From positions 1-64,000 of the forward strand of contig CASFPS010000010.1 of the NCBI GenBank assembly GCA_949296355.1: a stretch of DNA of 64,000 nt, in the 5' to 3' direction. Positions within the stretch are counted from its first letter, which is position 1. Each line of letters opens with the position of its first letter. Source of the DNA: an uncultured bacterium (GTDB lineage Bacteria; Cyanobacteriota; Vampirovibrionia; Gastranaerophilales; Gastranaerophilaceae). The translations under genes were made by a program, and so were the position numbers. Under the pieces are notes generated by a model, which was given only the letters and a program-made list of their open reading frames with translations, did not search any database and was not told where the DNA came from. This document shows, in pieces, positions 35,205 through 42,997 of this stretch.

Positions 35205-35737
35205 TGAAACCTGATTTTTGTTTCTGTCTTATCGCAGGCTAAAATAATTATTTGCTCTACTTTAGAGCCCGCCCCCTTTATCTCTATTGATTTTAAATAA
35301 TTATAAGCCTTTGAATCCGTCTTTGGAAGAAGGGCTAAATCCCAATTTTTCCCGTCGCCTTCAAAAAAGAAGCGGAAATCTTTTTCAAGCTTTGAATACG
35401 ATTTGTTTGAAATAGCTGTAATTACATTATTTATCTGCCTGTAATCTTTTGAGTTATAAGAAGTCGTGCTCTTTATCGGATAAGTTGTATAAAAAGTTAC
35501 GCCCTTATCTTTTTCAAACTCAAAATCACCCGAGGATTTTAGCATCATACCCGAAACAATTTTTTCCTGATAGAATTTACACTTTGTACTCTCTAATGCC
35601 GGAAGTTTTTTTGAAATTTCTTCCAGCTTCATCTCGTGGTCAAAAACGGCTGCATTTACGGATATTGACAGAGAAAATATTGTTAAGATGGTGAATAGTG
35701 AATAGTGAGTAGTGAGTAGTGAATTTTTTATTTTCAT
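35201..35737 (-). CDS. LolA-like outer-membrane lipoprotein carrier, 178 aa
   Basis: Exported periplasmic chaperone-like protein. After the signal peptide (cleavage probably after VNA) come a LolA-type pattern KFYQEKIVSGMMLKSSGDFEF, GVTFYTTYPI, and SIEIKGAGSKVEQIII. The coding sequence of the signal peptide, NSLLTTHYSLFT, is built from five 7-bp repeats (about 35693-35727) identical in type to the intergenic stutter repeats. Start at ATG 35737 behind AGGA; an upstream ATG at 35770 is less likely. Coupled to the MMPL gene. Confidence 0.8.
   Translation of the reverse strand: MKIKNSLLTTHYSLFTILTIFSLSISVNAAVFDHEMKLEEISKKLPALESTKCKFYQEKIVSGMMLKSSGDFEFEKDKGVTFYTTYPIKSTTSYNSKDYRQINNVITAISNKSYSKLEKDFRFFFEGDGKNWDLALLPKTDSKAYNYLKSIEIKGAGSKVEQIIILACDKTETKIRFQ
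35693..35728. repeat. 7-bp stutter repeat inside the LolA-like signal-peptide codons
   Basis: Plus strand GTGAATA GTGAATA GTGAGTA GTGAGTA GTGAATT. Because 7 is not a multiple of 3, the repeat is read in successive frames, giving the peptide NSLLTTHYSLFT. Confidence 0.9.
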
Positions 35738-35825
35738 TATTTTTCCTGTTGAATTATTGTTTAATATCAATATATTTTATCATACATTTAACATCTGTTC
35801 ACTAATCAAAAAACATTTAACTCCA

Positions 35826-35910
35826 TAAAAAAAAAGCCGTTTCTTTAGAGAACGGCTACCAGACTTGGGGAGGAGGTATGAAAAACCTCTATCGGTTTTC
35901 CATACTAAGC
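35826..35910 (-). ncRNA. Candidate small RNA: hairpin, C-rich single strand, terminator
   Basis: On the minus strand: a hairpin (35904-35894 with 35887-35877, 11 pairs including one G-U, 6-nt loop), then an unpaired CCTCCTCCCC stretch (35876-35867), then a terminator (stem 35857-35849/35844-35835, nine T). No minus-strand gene ends there, and the LolA-like gene starts about 90 bp further on. The layout (two stems flanking an anti-Shine-Dalgarno stretch) recalls the cyanobacterial sRNA Yfr1, without sequence identity. No clear promoter was found, which lowers confidence. Confidence 0.45.
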
Positions 35911-36052
35911 TTATCGGCTGATTTTTATTTTTCTTGAGTATTTTTGAATAAATCTCATACATTTGCAGGAGTAAAAATTATTAAATTTTTGTAAAAAAGA
36001 ATTGAATAAGTTTATTATTACTGTTAATCTAATTAAATGGAGGAGATATGTT

Positions 36053-37450
36053 ATGCCGGCATCACTAGCAAGCAGTAATAAAAAAAGACAAACAGAAGAC
36101 TTATCACAGTTAATGCCTCAAAATATTGATGCAGAAGAAGCAATTCTCGGGGCAATACTTGTCAGTCCGGCGTGTATGAACAAAGTTGTAGAGCATCTTA
36201 AGCCGGAATCTTTTTACAAGCCGGCGCATAGATATGTTTATGAAGCCATGCTCCAGTTATATAACGGGGAGGATAAGATTGATATTGTTTCAGTTTCTGA
36301 TATTTTAAATATTAACCAGAAGCTGGAATTGGTCGGCGGAAGAGCGTTTATAAATGATTTGAGTTATAAAACAATAACAACCGCTAACGTTGAATATTAT
36401 GCAAAAATCGTTCAGGAAAAAGCTATCAAGCGTTCACTTATTAATGCCGGCTCAGAAATTGTATCCTCAGGTTACGACTTAAATCCGATAGAAGAGTCAC
36501 TTGAGCAGGCGGAAAAGCTTATTTTTGATATAGCTTCACAAAAAGCGTCGCAGGCTCTTGCTCCTATTAAAGACCTTGTTTACGATACTTATGCGGAAAT
36601 AGAAGAAAGATATAATAACAAAGGACAGTTGACCGGTGTTCCGACGAATTTTTATGATTTAGACACAATGATGAACGGGCTGCAAAAGTCGGATTTGATT
36701 ATTCTTGCGGCACGTCCCGCAATGGGTAAAACCGCTTTTGCGCTTAATATTGCCCAGAATGTTGCCTTGAAGGCTAACACACCTGTTGCAATATTTTCTT
36801 TAGAAATGTCAAAGAAGCAGCTTGTACAGCGTTTGTTGTGTTCGGAAGCAGAAGTTGACACCCAGAGGCTTAAAACAGGCAACATGCAGGCAAAAGACTG
36901 GGAAAAACTTGCCGTTGCAATGAACAGTTTTTCGGAAGCTCCTATCTATATTGATGATACTGCAGGATGTACAATTACTGACTTGAGAGCCAAGTGCAGA
37001 AGGCTTGCCATGGCTGAAAAAAATCTCGGGTTGATTGTAATTGACTATTTACAGTTGATTGAAGGAACGGGAAGAGAAGACAGAATGCAGCAGATTTCAA
37101 GCATCTCAAGAGGTTTGAAGATTCTTGCTAAAGAACTCAATGTTCCGATAATTGCGCTGTCTCAATTATCCCGTGCGGTAGAGAGCAGAACAGACAAGCG
37201 CCCGATGCTTTCAGATTTGAGAGAATCCGGTTCCATTGAGCAGGATGCTGATATTGTAATGTTCATTTACCGTGATGAGTATTACAAAAACGCAAATGAT
37301 GACGAAGAACAGGCAGAAAAAGCGGCAAACAAGGGTGAAGCGGAAATTATTATTGCAAAACACAGAAACGGACCTGTCGGAACAGTAAAACTCCTGTTTC
37401 AGGGCAGTATTACAAAATTCAAAAATCCTATTAAAACGGATGTGTTTTAA
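36053..37450 (+). CDS. dnaB: Replicative DNA helicase DnaB, 465 aa
   Basis: Hexameric 5'-3' helicase of the replication fork. N-terminal DnaB domain (MPQNIDAEEAILGAILV..LKPESFYKPAHRYVYEAM), linker, then RecA-like motor: Walker A AARPAMGKTAFALNIA, SLEMSKKQLVQRLL, Walker B LGLIVIDYLQLIEG, and the C-terminal LSDLRESGSIEQDADIVMFIYRDEYY. No intein. Start ATG 36053 is set by AGGAGG at 36040-36045 and by family length; a longer frame from 36002 is not supported. Confidence 0.97.
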   Translation: MPASLASSNKKRQTEDLSQLMPQNIDAEEAILGAILVSPACMNKVVEHLKPESFYKPAHRYVYEAMLQLYNGEDKIDIVSVSDILNINQKLELVGGRAFINDLSYKTITTANVEYYAKIVQEKAIKRSLINAGSEIVSSGYDLNPIEESLEQAEKLIFDIASQKASQALAPIKDLVYDTYAEIEERYNNKGQLTGVPTNFYDLDTMMNGLQKSDLIILAARPAMGKTAFALNIAQNVALKANTPVAIFSLEMSKKQLVQRLLCSEAEVDTQRLKTGNMQAKDWEKLAVAMNSFSEAPIYIDDTAGCTITDLRAKCRRLAMAEKNLGLIVIDYLQLIEGTGREDRMQQISSISRGLKILAKELNVPIIALSQLSRAVESRTDKRPMLSDLRESGSIEQDADIVMFIYRDEYYKNANDDEEQAEKAANKGEAEIIIAKHRNGPVGTVKLLFQGSITKFKNPIKTDVF

Positions 37451-37453
37451 AAA

Positions 37454-37547
37454 GTTGAGAAGAGGATAAGTTTAGCAGTTTAGAAGAACATTAAAAATTA
37501 TGGTGCTTAATTTTTATAATTCCTTCTCAACTTCTAAACTGCTAAAC
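37454..37547. repeat. Interleaved inverted repeats (octamer stutter) upstream of mntP
   Basis: GTTGAGAAG (37454-37462) pairs with CTTCTCAAC (37523-37531). GTTTAGCAGTTTAGAAG (37470-37486) pairs perfectly with CTTCTAAACTGCTAAAC (37531-37547). The order A-B-A'-B' allows either hairpin or a pseudoknot. The sequence is built from ~8-bp units (AAGTTTAG type), so it may be a stutter repeat with no function. It is not a yybP-ykoY riboswitch. Confidence 0.6.
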
Positions 37548-37570
37548 CGCTAAACTAAAAGGAGCTCACA

Positions 37571-38110
37571 TTGTCTTATATTTCAATAATCCTACTCGCT
37601 ATAGCTTTATCAATCGACGCGTGCGTTGTATCTTTCTCGTACGGGTTAATCTTTACTGAAAAAAGATTGAAAAATGCCATGCTCCTTGCCTGCTGTACCG
37701 GCTTTTTTCAGGGAATCATGCCGGCAGCCGGATATTTTCTCACCGGATTTGTAAAATCATATATCGAACCGTTTTCCGGCTGGATAGTATGTTTAATATT
37801 TACTTACCTCGGGGTTAAATTTATTATTGAAGCGTTTGAGAAGGAAAAAACCAGGCAGCTTTGCATTGACTTAAAATGTCTGCTTCTGGTCGGAATTGCA
37901 ACAAGTATAGACGCGTTTTCCGCCGGAATTTCACTTTCGCTTTTCGGAAATCGGATTTTAAAACCTGCTCTTCTTATAGCTTTTGTGACTTTTGTAAATT
38001 CTTCTCTCGGCTTTTTCTTCGGGGGAAAACTAAAACACCTGCCGACAAAGGGGCTTGAAATTGCAGCGGGAATACTTCTGATAATACTGGGGTTAAAGGC
38101 TCTCATATAA
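37571..38110 (+). CDS. mntP: Manganese efflux pump MntP, 179 aa
   Basis: Six-TM Mn2+ exporter. The two repeats of the family are clear: AIALSIDACVVSFSYGL near the N-terminus and VGIATSIDAFSAGISLSLF in the second half, with the paired Asp residues needed for transport. The start is TTG at 37571, six bases after AGGAG. It follows dnaB after a repeat-filled 120-bp gap and precedes wecB. Confidence 0.93.
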   Translation: MSYISIILLAIALSIDACVVSFSYGLIFTEKRLKNAMLLACCTGFFQGIMPAAGYFLTGFVKSYIEPFSGWIVCLIFTYLGVKFIIEAFEKEKTRQLCIDLKCLLLVGIATSIDAFSAGISLSLFGNRILKPALLIAFVTFVNSSLGFFFGGKLKHLPTKGLEIAAGILLIILGLKALI

Positions 38111-38128
38111 AATTTCTGGTATTTATTA

Positions 38129-38140
38129 TATAATAATTTT
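38129..38140 (+). promoter_or_regulatory. -10 box of wecB (leaderless)
   Basis: TATAAT at 38129-38134, six bases before the ATG at 38141; no ribosome site. Confidence 0.6.
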
Positions 38141-39259
38141 ATGAAAAATATTATTTTTATATTTGGAACACGTCCGGAAATTATAAAGCTTGCGCCTGTT
38201 ATTCTTGAGATGAAAAAATATCCGCAGGATTATAATGTTATTATATGTAATACAGAGCAGCAAAAAGAGCTTTCTAATCAAACCCTTGCCTACTTCGGAT
38301 TAAAGGCTGATGTTAATCTTGACTGCATGAGAGAAAATCAGTCATTATCATCTGTTCAGGCTCGAATTTTAACGAGTTTAGACAAAGTTTTTTCAGAAAA
38401 TAAAATTGATGCTGCAATTGTTCAGGGTGATACAATGACTGTACTTTGCGGCGCTTTGACAGCTTTTTATCATAAAATCCCGGTTTTTCACGTAGAAGCC
38501 GGATTAAGGTCATATGATATTTATGAACCGTTTCCGGAAGAGGTTATGCGCCAGATGACTTCAAGGGTTGCAGCGCTTCATTTTGCGCCTACGGGAGTGA
38601 ACAGAGAAGCCCTGTTAAAAGAAAATATCGATTCAGATAAAATTCACGTTGTAGGAAACACTGTTATTGACGCCCTTTTCTGCCTTTCGGATGAAGTTAT
38701 TGAACAGTCGAGAAAATTTTATGCGGAAAAGGGGATTCCGATTGATGATAAGCTGGTATTGATTACAGCGCATAGAAGAGAAAACCACGGAGAAAGAATC
38801 GACAGAATTATAGAAGCTATTTCTCATCTTGCTGAAAAATATTCTGACCACACATTTGTAATTCCGGTTCACCCGAATCCTAACGTAAAAAACAAAATAC
38901 ACGAAAGATTAGGGCATTTCGACAACATCCATTTATTAACTCCGCTTGACTATCCGTATCTTGTATATTTAATGAAGCATGCAAAACTAATTCTTACAGA
39001 TTCCGGCGGAATTCAGGAAGAAGCGCCTTCTTTTGCCTGCCCTACTCTTGTTATGAGGTATGAAACAGAAAGAAAAGAAGGAATTGAAGCCGGAGTATCA
39101 AGGCTTGTAGGAGCGGATTACAAAAAAATAGTTGAAGAAAGTGAAAAGATACTTTCTTCTTCTAAAGATTTAACAAGACTCAAAGCCCAAAACCCTTACG
39201 GAGACGGTAACGCTTCAAAAAGAATTGTCGGGATTATAAAAGATTTTTTTAGTAAATAG
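38141..39259 (+). CDS. wecB: UDP-N-acetylglucosamine 2-epimerase, 372 aa
   Basis: Converts UDP-GlcNAc to UDP-ManNAc for surface polysaccharide. Family motifs: FIFGTRPEIIKLAPVI, VQGDTMTVLCGALTAFY, HVEAGLRSYDIYEPFPEE, ITAHRRENHGERI, HPNPNVK and LTDSGGIQEEAPSF. Non-hydrolysing type. GT-B fold, cytoplasmic. Its 3' end overlaps the convergent Fe-S gene by 11 bp. Confidence 0.95.
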   Translation: MKNIIFIFGTRPEIIKLAPVILEMKKYPQDYNVIICNTEQQKELSNQTLAYFGLKADVNLDCMRENQSLSSVQARILTSLDKVFSENKIDAAIVQGDTMTVLCGALTAFYHKIPVFHVEAGLRSYDIYEPFPEEVMRQMTSRVAALHFAPTGVNREALLKENIDSDKIHVVGNTVIDALFCLSDEVIEQSRKFYAEKGIPIDDKLVLITAHRRENHGERIDRIIEAISHLAEKYSDHTFVIPVHPNPNVKNKIHERLGHFDNIHLLTPLDYPYLVYLMKHAKLILTDSGGIQEEAPSFACPTLVMRYETERKEGIEAGVSRLVGADYKKIVEESEKILSSSKDLTRLKAQNPYGDGNASKRIVGIIKDFFSK

Positions 39260-40292
39260 AATTCTTTCCGAGAAACTCCGCAAAATCCATAACTTTGTAT
39301 CTGCCAAAAGAATACAAACCCAGTGCTGCTTCGCAGCCGAGGCAGGAGGTTAAAACTATTTTAGCGCCGGATTTTACAATATCCCTATGTTTACTTTTGA
39401 ATACTTGAGACATAATTTTGTACTCTGTTATTTTAGAAATTCCGTTTAGACCGCAGCATTTGTCATAATTATCCATCTCGACATATTCAAGGTTTTCCGT
39501 ATTATTCAAAATCCATTCAATATCGTCATAATTCTCAATATTGCAAGGCTTATGGAAAGTCACCCGGAATTTTTTCTTAAGCTTTGGCTTTAAATCATTT
39601 TCCCTTATGTATTCAAAAATATTTCTGATATTTAAACCCTCAATCTTGTAGCCTTTGAGTGTTTTTTCGCAGCTTGCGCAGGTTGTTACGATATCTTTAA
39701 TATCGTATCTTTTTATAATATCTTCAAAACTTTTTTTGTAACTTTCGTAAGAATTCTTGTCCCCTCGTACATAAAAAGGTATTCCGCAGCATTGAAAATC
39801 AGGGGTTATAACCTCTACCCCGCAGGAATTAAGGATTTTTATAACAGATTTACTGCCTTTTATTTTTCCGCTGCAGCCGCCAAAATAAATTACTTTTCTG
39901 GTAAATGTTTTGCTTTTATATTTACGCTTAAATAGACTTAAGAGTTTTAGACCTAAACCAAAAATAAAAAATTTCTGGATAAATGATATAAATTTTTCCC
40001 GCCTGCTTCCGGCAAAATATTCAGCCTTAGCCGAAGCTATAATATCAACAACATCAATTCCGCTCGGACAGAATTTTGAACAAGCGCCGCATTTGAGGCA
40101 CAAATCCAGATAGCGGTTTATTGTCCTTGACATTTTTAAATCGCCTTTTATCAGACCTTTCAGCATAATAAACTGCCCGCGCGATACTGTGCAGTCGTTA
40201 CCGGTAATTTTATAAATCGGACAAACCGACTGGCAAATCCCGCATTTAGAGCAGGAGTGGATTTCTTCTTTATACTCAGCTAATGATTTCAT
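39249..40292 (-). CDS. 4Fe-4S and CCG-domain protein (GlcF/LutA/HdrD-like), 347 aa
   Basis: Electron-transfer subunit of an oxidoreductase such as glycolate or lactate oxidase. Two 4Fe-4S motifs (CSKCGICQSVCPIY and CLKCGACSKFCPSG, residues 14-85) and two cysteine-rich CCG-type domains (CCGIPFYVRG.. CASCEKTL; KPCNIE.. CCGLNG.. SCLGCEAAL). The flavin-binding GlcD-type partner is not adjacent, so the complex is unknown. TAAAAT lies seven bases before the ATG without a ribosome site. Confidence 0.88.
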   Translation of the reverse strand: MKSLAEYKEEIHSCSKCGICQSVCPIYKITGNDCTVSRGQFIMLKGLIKGDLKMSRTINRYLDLCLKCGACSKFCPSGIDVVDIIASAKAEYFAGSRREKFISFIQKFFIFGLGLKLLSLFKRKYKSKTFTRKVIYFGGCSGKIKGSKSVIKILNSCGVEVITPDFQCCGIPFYVRGDKNSYESYKKSFEDIIKRYDIKDIVTTCASCEKTLKGYKIEGLNIRNIFEYIRENDLKPKLKKKFRVTFHKPCNIENYDDIEWILNNTENLEYVEMDNYDKCCGLNGISKITEYKIMSQVFKSKHRDIVKSGAKIVLTSCLGCEAALGLYSFGRYKVMDFAEFLGKNSIY

Positions 40293-40299
40293 AATTATT

Positions 40300-40305
40300 A
40301 TTTTA
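40300..40305 (-). promoter_or_regulatory. -10 box of the CCG-domain gene (leaderless)
   Basis: Minus-strand TAAAAT, seven bases before the ATG at 40292. Confidence 0.5.
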
Positions 40306-40346
40306 AAGCAAATAATTTTTGTAGTAAAATGACTATAAAAGTTAAT

Positions 40347-40445
40347 GTCGGGTTAGTAAACCCGACCTACATTGAAAAATTGAAAAGCAAGGCAGGTATT
40401 TGCCCCCCTTGCGGGGGAAATGTCCGAAGGACAAAGGGGGGTAAA
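40347..40445. repeat. REP-like hairpin and a CCCCCCTT/AAGGGGGG palindromic unit
   Basis: GTCGGGTTAGTAAACCCGAC at 40347-40366 followed by CTAC (GTAG foot on the other strand). At 40403-40441 a compound palindrome: CCCCCCTT with AAGGGGGG outside, TGTCCGAAGGACA inside. Both lie in the gap before kdsD. Confidence 0.8.
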
Positions 40446-40505
40446 ATAAAATTGATAATGATACTGATGTCAACCGATAAGAATGGTTAAAAAAAGGAGT
40501 ATAAA

Positions 40506-41492
40506 ATGTCTGCAACAATCCAACAATCCCAAAAAGAATTAGACAGGCTTTCTGCCATAAGAACGATTGATTCTGAAATCAAAGCAATTGAAGAATTAAA
40601 ACATTCGCTTGATGCAGACAGCCTTACACAAGCTCTTGATTTCATGCAGAATTCTAAAGGCAGAATAATAATTACCGGCATGGGAAAATCAGGTCATATC
40701 GGTAAAAAAATTGCAGCCTCGCTTGCATCAACCGGAACACCGTCATTTTTTGTACATCCGGCAGAAGCAAGCCACGGTGATTTAGGCATGATAACAGAGG
40801 ATGATGTTGTAATTGCAATTTCAAACAGTGGTGAATCAAGAGAGTTAATAGATATTTTAAATTATTGCAAGCGTTTTGGGATAACCCTTATTGCAATAAC
40901 CAAGAATCCTCAAAGCTCGCTTGCTAAAGCAGGAGATGTTGTTCTTGTTCTTCCGAATAACGGCGAAGCCTGTCCTCTCGGGTTAGCCCCGACAAGTTCA
41001 ACAACTGCAACGCTTGTTCTCGGAGACATACTTACAATAGGAATGCTGGAAAGAAAAGGCTTCTCAAAAGAGGACTTTAACGACAGACACCCGGGCGGAA
41101 AACTCGGTGCTATTCTTAAGCGTGTATCAGACCTTATGCATACAGGACAGGAAATGCCTCTGCTGGATGAAAATTCCAACATGCAGGCTGTACTTTTAGA
41201 AATGACTTCAAAACGCTTAGGCTGCGTGGGATTTATTAACTCTCAAACGGGAGATTTAACCGGAATCCTGACAGACGGTGACTTGAGAAGATGCCTGTCA
41301 TCTAAAATACTTGAAGAAAAAGCTGTTGATTTGATGACCAGAAATCCTAAGACGATTTCACCAAACGCAATGACAGCGGAAGCTTTAAAAATTATGCACG
41401 ATAAAAAGATTACAAACCTCTTTGTTGTTGAAAACAACAAGCCTGTTGGGGTTATCCACATTCACGATTTGCTCAATAACGGGGTTGCATAA
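40506..41492 (+). CDS. kdsD: Arabinose 5-phosphate isomerase KdsD, 328 aa
   Basis: Ribulose 5-phosphate to arabinose 5-phosphate, first step to Kdo of lipopolysaccharide. N-terminal SIS domain (about 35-180) with IITGMGKSGHIGKKIAASLASTGTPSFFVHPAEASHGD and the LAPTSSTTATL stretch; two C-terminal CBS domains (about 205-325). AAAGGAG upstream of the ATG. The stop shares one base with the next gene's ATG. Supports a diderm, Kdo-containing envelope. Confidence 0.95.
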   Translation: MSATIQQSQKELDRLSAIRTIDSEIKAIEELKHSLDADSLTQALDFMQNSKGRIIITGMGKSGHIGKKIAASLASTGTPSFFVHPAEASHGDLGMITEDDVVIAISNSGESRELIDILNYCKRFGITLIAITKNPQSSLAKAGDVVLVLPNNGEACPLGLAPTSSTTATLVLGDILTIGMLERKGFSKEDFNDRHPGGKLGAILKRVSDLMHTGQEMPLLDENSNMQAVLLEMTSKRLGCVGFINSQTGDLTGILTDGDLRRCLSSKILEEKAVDLMTRNPKTISPNAMTAEALKIMHDKKITNLFVVENNKPVGVIHIHDLLNNGVA

Positions 41493-42358
41493 TGAAACTT
41501 GAGGCAGAAAAAAAGTTTGCGGCAGGACTTTCTATATCCTCTAATGCAATTGTAATTCTCCTGAAAGTCATTGCAGGAATCCTCTCCGGAAGTATCAGTA
41601 TAATATCCGAAGCCATTCATTCGCTTTCGGATTTTCTGGCATCCGTTCTGACCTTTTTTGCCGTAACCCGCTCTTCTGAACCTGCTGATAAGGAACACCC
41701 TTTCGGACACGGAAAATACGAAGATATGTCAGGTTTTATTGAAGGCGGGCTGATTATTTTTGCCGGACTTTATATTATCTATGAAGCTTCAACAAAACTA
41801 ATTTTCGGCTATCACATAAAATCAGAACCGACAATAGGTATTTTTGTCATGGCATTTGCAGTATTAGCAAATTTTCTCGTAAGCAGATACCTTTTTTATG
41901 TCGCCCGAAAGTCCGACTCAGTCTCGCTTTATGCGGATGCGCAGCACCTGAGCACTGATATATATTCAGCTCTCGGGGTTCTTATCGGATTAGTTTTAAT
42001 TAAAATTACCGGAATCACTGCACTTGACCCGATTATCGCAATAATAGTCGCTCTTATTATTTTAAAAGCAGGCTTTTCTATCTCAAAAGAAACTCTTAAT
42101 AACCTTCTTGACGGCTCAATTCCTGCCGGTGATATTCAAAAAATAGAAGAAATCATAAAGAAAAACAATGTTATTAAAGGATACAAAAATATTAAAGGCA
42201 GAAAATCAGGTCAATATAAAGAAATTGAAATGACACTTTTGTTTAATCCCGATATGAAACTCCAGTGCTGCCATGCAATTTGCGACCAGATTGAAAATGA
42301 AATCAAATCAATAATGGACAATGTTTCCATAATAATCCATGCAGAACCCGCAATATAA
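41492..42358 (+). CDS. Cation diffusion facilitator (FieF/MntE-type), 288 aa
   Basis: Divalent-metal exporter. About six TM segments. Metal site A: SEAIHSLSDFLAS (His-x3-Asp; Ser-Glu start) and LYADAQHLSTDIYSA (DxxHxxxD). EHPFGHGKYED is the typical loop. The C-terminal cytoplasmic ferredoxin-like domain (about 205-288) carries HAICDQIENEI. Metal specificity cannot be told; neighbours mntP and the small basic protein do not decide. Overlaps kdsD by one base. Confidence 0.93.
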   Translation: MKLEAEKKFAAGLSISSNAIVILLKVIAGILSGSISIISEAIHSLSDFLASVLTFFAVTRSSEPADKEHPFGHGKYEDMSGFIEGGLIIFAGLYIIYEASTKLIFGYHIKSEPTIGIFVMAFAVLANFLVSRYLFYVARKSDSVSLYADAQHLSTDIYSALGVLIGLVLIKITGITALDPIIAIIVALIILKAGFSISKETLNNLLDGSIPAGDIQKIEEIIKKNNVIKGYKNIKGRKSGQYKEIEMTLLFNPDMKLQCCHAICDQIENEIKSIMDNVSIIIHAEPAI

Positions 42359-42425
42359 AAATGAACATACGCAAACATTTTTCGTTATACCTATGTAGAG
42401 TTTAATGAGGAAAGGAAATGTAAGT

Positions 42426-42854
42426 ATGAACAAAAAAATGTTATCGCTTTTAATAGCAGGTTTTTTATTGACAGGTATCGGATTTAATGCCGCAAGCTAC
42501 GCCGCACCGCACAGAGACAACGGCGTAAGAAAAGAAGTCCGCCATCAGGGACCTCAAAGGGGAGATTTTAGAAAACAAACTCCTCAAAAAAGACATCATC
42601 AGGATTTGAGAAAACATAACGACCGCAAAAACTTCCATGCAGACAAAGCCCGCAAAGACAACCATAGAGATTTCAGGGCTAAGAGAGACAACTCAAGGTT
42701 TGATTCCCACAAAGAGCACAAAAAAGATGTAAAAAAGTTCCAAAAAAATCAAAAAAAGGATATTAAGAACTTCAAAAAACAACAAAAAAATGTTCACAAA
42801 GCTCCAAATAAAAGACCTCAGGCAAGAAATCACAGACCGGCAAGAAGAAGATAA
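42426..42854 (+). CDS. Exported, extremely basic His/Lys/Arg-rich protein, 142 aa
   Basis: Unrecognised. Signal peptide MNKKMLSLLIAGFLLTG..YA with cleavage before APHRD. The mature ~117 residues are low-complexity and strongly cationic, with many His (HRD, RHHQD, FHAD, SHKEHKK) and a KDVKKFQKNQKKDIKNFKKQ repeat. Possible roles are metal or polyanion binding; its place after a metal exporter fits but proves nothing. ATG 42426 is chosen because it opens the signal peptide; 42405 is the longer alternative. Confidence 0.7.
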   Translation: MNKKMLSLLIAGFLLTGIGFNAASYAAPHRDNGVRKEVRHQGPQRGDFRKQTPQKRHHQDLRKHNDRKNFHADKARKDNHRDFRAKRDNSRFDSHKEHKKDVKKFQKNQKKDIKNFKKQQKNVHKAPNKRPQARNHRPARRR

Positions 42855-42888
42855 TATAGGGAAATGCCGGACAGCCTGACAATAACTT

Positions 42889-42997
42889 TTCTATTCCGGT
42901 GGGAAAGCTGACGCTTTTCCCACCCTACACTTACTAAAGCCTCGCAATAACTACAAATCGGGCGTCATTGCGGGGGGGGGGGGGGGGGTAATTTCAA
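42889..42997. repeat. REP-like hairpin and 17-G homopolymer
   Basis: GGTGGGAA..TTTCCCACC with CTAC foot at 42898-42928, then a GCATTG-family module with an uninterrupted run of 17 G at 42972-42988, directly before the stop of the convergent MFS gene. Confidence 0.8.

Noticed and set aside
35780-35962. 60-codon frame on the minus strand and a 19-codon plus-strand frame after GGGGAGGAGG
   Set aside because: The first runs through the terminator stem. In the second the ATG is too close to the purine stretch and the peptide has no visible relatives; the small-RNA reading explains the region better.
37454-37547. yybP-ykoY manganese riboswitch before mntP
   Set aside because: The conserved paired-loop cores of that class are absent and the sequence is composed of 8-bp stutter units.
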